This document shows, in pieces, positions 5,861 through 8,110 of a stretch of DNA of 8,110 nucleotides. The notes under the pieces were generated by a model, which worked only from the letters and a program-made list of their open reading frames with translations, did no database searches and was not told the origin of the DNA. Origin of the DNA: Actinomycetota bacterium (lineage in GTDB: Bacteria; Actinomycetota; Actinomycetes; Streptosporangiales; Streptosporangiaceae). Location: the NCBI GenBank assembly GCA_003140115.1, contig PLIQ01000150.1:6899-15008 (forward strand). Reading direction: 5' to 3'. The first letter of the stretch is position 1. The number at the start of each line of letters is the position of its first letter. The translations under genes and the position numbers were made by a program.

Positions 5861-6636
5861 TGGCGACGGCATCCCAGCCGGCTCGCGCGCCGAACAAGGC
5901 GCTGTACCTCACCGACTACGCCCGCTCCGCCTGGGACATCGGGGCGCTGTCGGCCACGCTGCCGGCGCTGGCCCGGGCCCCCCGCGGAGATGGCCACGCC
6001 GTGCTGGTCATTCCCGGCCTGGGGGCCAGCGACAGGTCCACCCTGATCCTCCGCCGCTTCCTCGCCGCGCTCGGATACGCGACCTACGGCTGGGAACTCG
6101 GGCGCAACATCGGACCCACCGCGCGAGTCGTCAGCGGCCTGCCCGAACGCCTGCACGAGCTCCGCGCGCGCTACGACGGACCGGTGAGCGTGATCGGCTG
6201 GAGTCTGGGCGGCATCTTCGCCCGTCAACTCGGGCGGCGTCATCCGGACGCCGTCCGCCAGGTGATCACGCTAGCGAGCCCGATCCGGCTCACCGATCAC
6301 GCGCACAGCAACGCCCGGCGTGCGTACGAATTGCTCGAGAACCAGCACGCCGAAACGCTCCGGCTGCCTTTGGAGGCCGGCCTCGGGCCACTGCCCGTCC
6401 CAGCCACCTCCGTCTACACGCGTCTGGACGGCATCGTCGCCTGGCGGGCCTGCCTGGACCAGCCCTCCCGTCTCGCAGAGAACGTTGAGGTTTACGCGAG
6501 CCACTTCGGCATTGGCCACCATCCCGCCGCACTGTGGGTCATTGCCGACCGATTGAGCCAGGCGCCCGGCCAGTGGGCGCCCTTCCGGCCCCCGGCCCGG
6601 TGGCGTTTCGCGTACCCCGAGTCGCCCGGACAGTAG
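5860..6636 (+). CDS. alpha/beta hydrolase (lipase/esterase-like), third gene of the synthase operon
   Basis: ATG 5860 shares its A with the SDR stop (TGATG), so this start and coupling are well supported although the frame is open further upstream. The 258-residue product has an oxyanion-type segment [14 protein letters not shown] (48-61), a nucleophile elbow GWSLGG (113-118) with Ser115, a likely catalytic Asp190 in TRLDGIVAW and a likely His215 in [13 protein letters not shown]. There is no obvious signal peptide, so it should be cytosolic. SDR, PhaC-like and small hydrolase together suggest acyl-CoA/ester turnover, for example depolymerase or thioesterase action, but the substrate cannot be read from the sequence. 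The C-terminus ([11 protein letters not shown]) ends 122 bp before mbtH on the same strand; no clear terminator separates them. Confidence 0.88.
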   Translation: MATASQPARAPNKALYLTDYARSAWDIGALSATLPALARAPRGDGHAVLVIPGLGASDRSTLILRRFLAALGYATYGWELGRNIGPTARVVSGLPERLHELRARYDGPVSVIGWSLGGIFARQLGRRHPDAVRQVITLASPIRLTDHAHSNARRAYELLENQHAETLRLPLEAGLGPLPVPATSVYTRLDGIVAWRACLDQPSRLAENVEVYASHFGIGHHPAALWVIADRLSQAPGQWAPFRPPARWRFAYPESPGQ

Positions 6637-6717
6637 GCTTCGCCGGCGCCCGAGCAGGTCCGTGCGCAATGTCAAAGGTGCGGGTGTACGGCCGGGCCTG
6701 CGAGGCTGCCGGGGCGG

Positions 6718-6730
6718 GAGGCTCATCTGG
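6718..6730 (+). repeat. 13-bp direct repeat, copy 1 (upstream of mbtH)
   Basis: GAGGCTCATCTGG here recurs exactly at 7005-7017. The two copies flank mbtH, 287 bp apart, one in non-coding DNA and one inside the NRPS coding start. A chance 13-bp match this close is unlikely though not impossible in biased DNA. Confidence 0.75.
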
Positions 6731-6748
6731 GGCATTGCCGATCGGAAT

Positions 6749-6752
6749 GAGG
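6749..6752 (+). promoter_or_regulatory. ribosome binding site deciding the mbtH start
   Basis: GAGG is 6 bases before ATG 6759, while the in-frame ATG at 6747 has no comparable site. This supports MANPFEDP as the true N-terminus, the usual beginning of MbtH proteins. Confidence 0.7.
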
Positions 6753-6758
6753 ATCACC

Positions 6759-6968
6759 ATGGCCAATCCCTTCGAAGACCCGGACGCTTCCTACCGGGTG
6801 CTGGTGAACCACGAGGGTCAGCACAGCCTGTGGCCGGCGGCCCAGCCGGTGCCGGATGGCTGGACCGTTGCGCACGACACGGACTCTCGTGCCAGCTGCC
6901 TGGAGTACATCGAGGAGAACTGGACCGACATGCGCCCCAAGAGCCTGATCGAGGCCCAGGACGGCTGA
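6759..6968 (+). CDS. MbtH-like protein, NRPS adenylation-domain activator
   Basis: The 69-residue protein carries the complete MbtH signature: [20 protein letters not shown], then Q21, S23, W25-P26, P32-x-G34-W35, L48, and W55-T56-D57-x-R59-P60-x-S62-L63. MbtH proteins bind adenylation domains of NRPSs, stabilise them and stimulate amino-acid activation; they have no catalytic activity of their own. Length is normal and no residue of the signature is missing. It lies 17 bp before the NRPS and is surely co-expressed with it. The start at 6759 is preferred over 6747 because of GAGG spacing. Confidence 0.97.
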   Translation: MANPFEDPDASYRVLVNHEGQHSLWPAAQPVPDGWTVAHDTDSRASCLEYIEENWTDMRPKSLIEAQDG

Positions 6969-6985
6969 CCCAGAATGAGGAGCAC

Positions 6986-8110
6986 ATGGCCAACCGCCAT
7001 CGACGAGGCTCATCTGGCCGGGGGGTGGCGGGGCTGACCCCGGCGCAGTGGCGACGGGTGCTGGCGGAATGGAACGACACCGCGCGGGTGATACCGGAGG
7101 TGACGCTGCCGGAGTTGTTCGAGGCGCAGGTGGCCCGGACCCCGGACGCCCCCGCGGTGGTCTTCGAGGGCGCCCAGGTTTCCTACGCCGAGCTCAACCG
7201 GCGCGCCAACCGCCTGGCCCGGCACCTGATCGCCCTCGGCGCGGGCCCGGAGCGGTTCGTCGCCATCGCGATGCCCCGGTTCCCGGAGATGATCGTCGCG
7301 GTCCTGGCCGTGCTCAAGGCAGGAGCCGCCTACGTCCCGGTCGACCCCGCCTACCCGCCGGACCGCATCGCCTACATGCTCACCGAAACCAGCCCCGTCA
7401 CCGTGCTCACCACGGCCGCGGTGGCCGGCGCCCTGCCAGCAGGATTGCCGCTGCTGGTCCTCGATGACCCGGCGACCGCGGCGGCCCTGGCCGGGCTGGA
7501 CACCGGTAACGGGCCGGCCGCCGCGGGCCCGCGCAACGCCGCCTATGTGATCTACACCTCCGGCTCGACCGGCCGCCCCAAAGGCGTCGTGATCGAGCAC
7601 CACAGCCTGACCGACCTGGCCTCCTGGGTCACGGTCCAGTTCTCCGCCGACGAACTCGCCCATGTCCTGGCCTCCACCTCACTCAGCTTCGATTTCTCGG
7701 TGTTCGAGATTCTGGCCCCGCTGGCATCAGGCGGGGCGGTGGAGATCGTGCGTAACGTGCTCGCGCTGGCGGATGAGTTCGACGACCCGGCGTCCGGGCG
7801 GATGATCAGCGGCGTGCCGTCGGCGATCTCCCATGTCGTGAACACGTCACAGGTGAGAGTCCGGGCCCGGACCGTGGTCGTGGGCGGGGAGGTGTTCACG
7901 CCGCGCGCTCTGCAGGACGTCCGGGCGGCCTGGCCCGGCGCGCGGGTCGTCAACATCTACGGCCCGACCGAGACGACCGTCTACGTCACGTCGTGGAGTT
8001 CTGCCGATGAGGCTGACCAGGTTCCGACCATTGGCCAGCCGACCGGTAATACGCAGGTGTTTGTGGTGGACGGGGGGCTGGGTCTGGTCCCGCCGGGGGT
8101 GGCGGGGGAG
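6986..8110 (+). CDS. nonribosomal peptide synthetase, starts with an adenylation domain (3' end outside window)
   Basis: From ATG 6986 the frame is open for 375 codons to the window edge. After about 16 low-complexity residues comes a linker, LTPAQWRRVLAEWNDTARV, that normally follows a condensation domain. Then come adenylation motifs: A1 VSYAELN (65-71), A2 LKAGAAYVPVDP (110-121), A3 YTSGSTGRPKG (190-200), A4 FDFSVFE (235-241), A5 NIYGPTETT (323-331) and the beginning of A6 (VPPGVAGE). Residues aligned to the GrsA specificity positions 235, 236, 239, 278, 299, 301, 322, 330 and 331 read D, F, F, S, V, G, I, V, Y; I cannot name the amino acid. No condensation domain precedes it, so it may act as a loading module. 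Start: GAGGAG at 6977-6982, 3-5 bases ahead. The adjacent MbtH is its likely partner. Confidence 0.95.
   Translation, partial: MANRHRRGSSGRGVAGLTPAQWRRVLAEWNDTARVIPEVTLPELFEAQVARTPDAPAVVFEGAQVSYAELNRRANRLARHLIALGAGPERFVAIAMPRFPEMIVAVLAVLKAGAAYVPVDPAYPPDRIAYMLTETSPVTVLTTAAVAGALPAGLPLLVLDDPATAAALAGLDTGNGPAAAGPRNAAYVIYTSGSTGRPKGVVIEHHSLTDLASWVTVQFSADELAHVLASTSLSFDFSVFEILAPLASGGAVEIVRNVLALADEFDDPASGRMISGVPSAISHVVNTSQVRVRARTVVVGGEVFTPRALQDVRAAWPGARVVNIYGPTETTVYVTSWSSADEADQVPTIGQPTGNTQVFVVDGGLGLVPPGVAGE
7005..7017 (+). repeat. 13-bp direct repeat, copy 2 (inside the NRPS start)
   Basis: Second exact copy of GAGGCTCATCTGG, covering NRPS codons 7-11 in the non-conserved leader before the A domain. 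See the copy at 6718-6730. Confidence 0.75.

Noticed and set aside
6637..6717. Terminator separating the hydrolase from mbtH
   Set aside because: Short GC-rich complementary patches exist but no clean stem-loop that I would call; read-through cannot be excluded.
6747..6758. mbtH start four codons earlier at ATG 6747
   Set aside because: GAGG lies inside that stretch and is correctly spaced for ATG 6759, and MbtH proteins normally begin near the NPF motif.

Overview
The window is chromosomal DNA of a high-GC actinomycete (Streptomyces, Streptosporangiales or a relative). This rests on strong G/C bias at third codon positions, GTG starts, TetR regulators next to the genes they probably control, the rsmA-ispE gene order and an MbtH/NRPS pair. 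The genus cannot be fixed from the sequence alone.

Left edge (1-947, minus strand): a remnant of the conserved rsmA(ksgA)-ispE pair. Only the first 36 codons of ispE lie inside the window. The rsmA gene is broken: its N-terminal ~63 codons and C-terminal ~105 codons are recognisable but lie in different frames, with roughly 110-130 residues missing at a triplicated 9-bp repeat. Upstream lie two tandem palindromes 31 bp apart and a very G-rich, internally repeated stretch.

Middle-left (948-2599): a TetR-family repressor diverges from an NmrA/QOR2-like NAD(P)-binding reductase. The 83-bp space between them carries a GATAACA-N6-TGTTATC operator-like palindrome, a plausible promoter and a good ribosome binding site.

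Middle-right (2621-6636): a second TetR regulator (QsdR-like) diverges from a three-gene operon. The operon encodes a class I PHA synthase-like protein with a Cys-Asp-His triad, a short-chain dehydrogenase/reductase and a small alpha/beta hydrolase. The divergent spacer holds a perfect 7-3-7 palindrome. The synthase start codon overlaps the stop of a six-codon minicistron that has the better ribosome binding site. The set looks like a locally regulated acyl-CoA or polyester/ester module.

Right edge (6637-8110): the beginning of a nonribosomal peptide biosynthesis locus, with an intact 69-residue MbtH protein and, 17 bp later, an NRPS that starts directly with an adenylation domain and runs off the window. 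The translation-start region of mbtH is echoed at the NRPS start, and a 13-bp repeat flanks the pair. This suggests the NRPS 5' end was reshaped by rearrangement. The window therefore probably spans the junction between a decayed core locus and an accessory, secondary-metabolite region.
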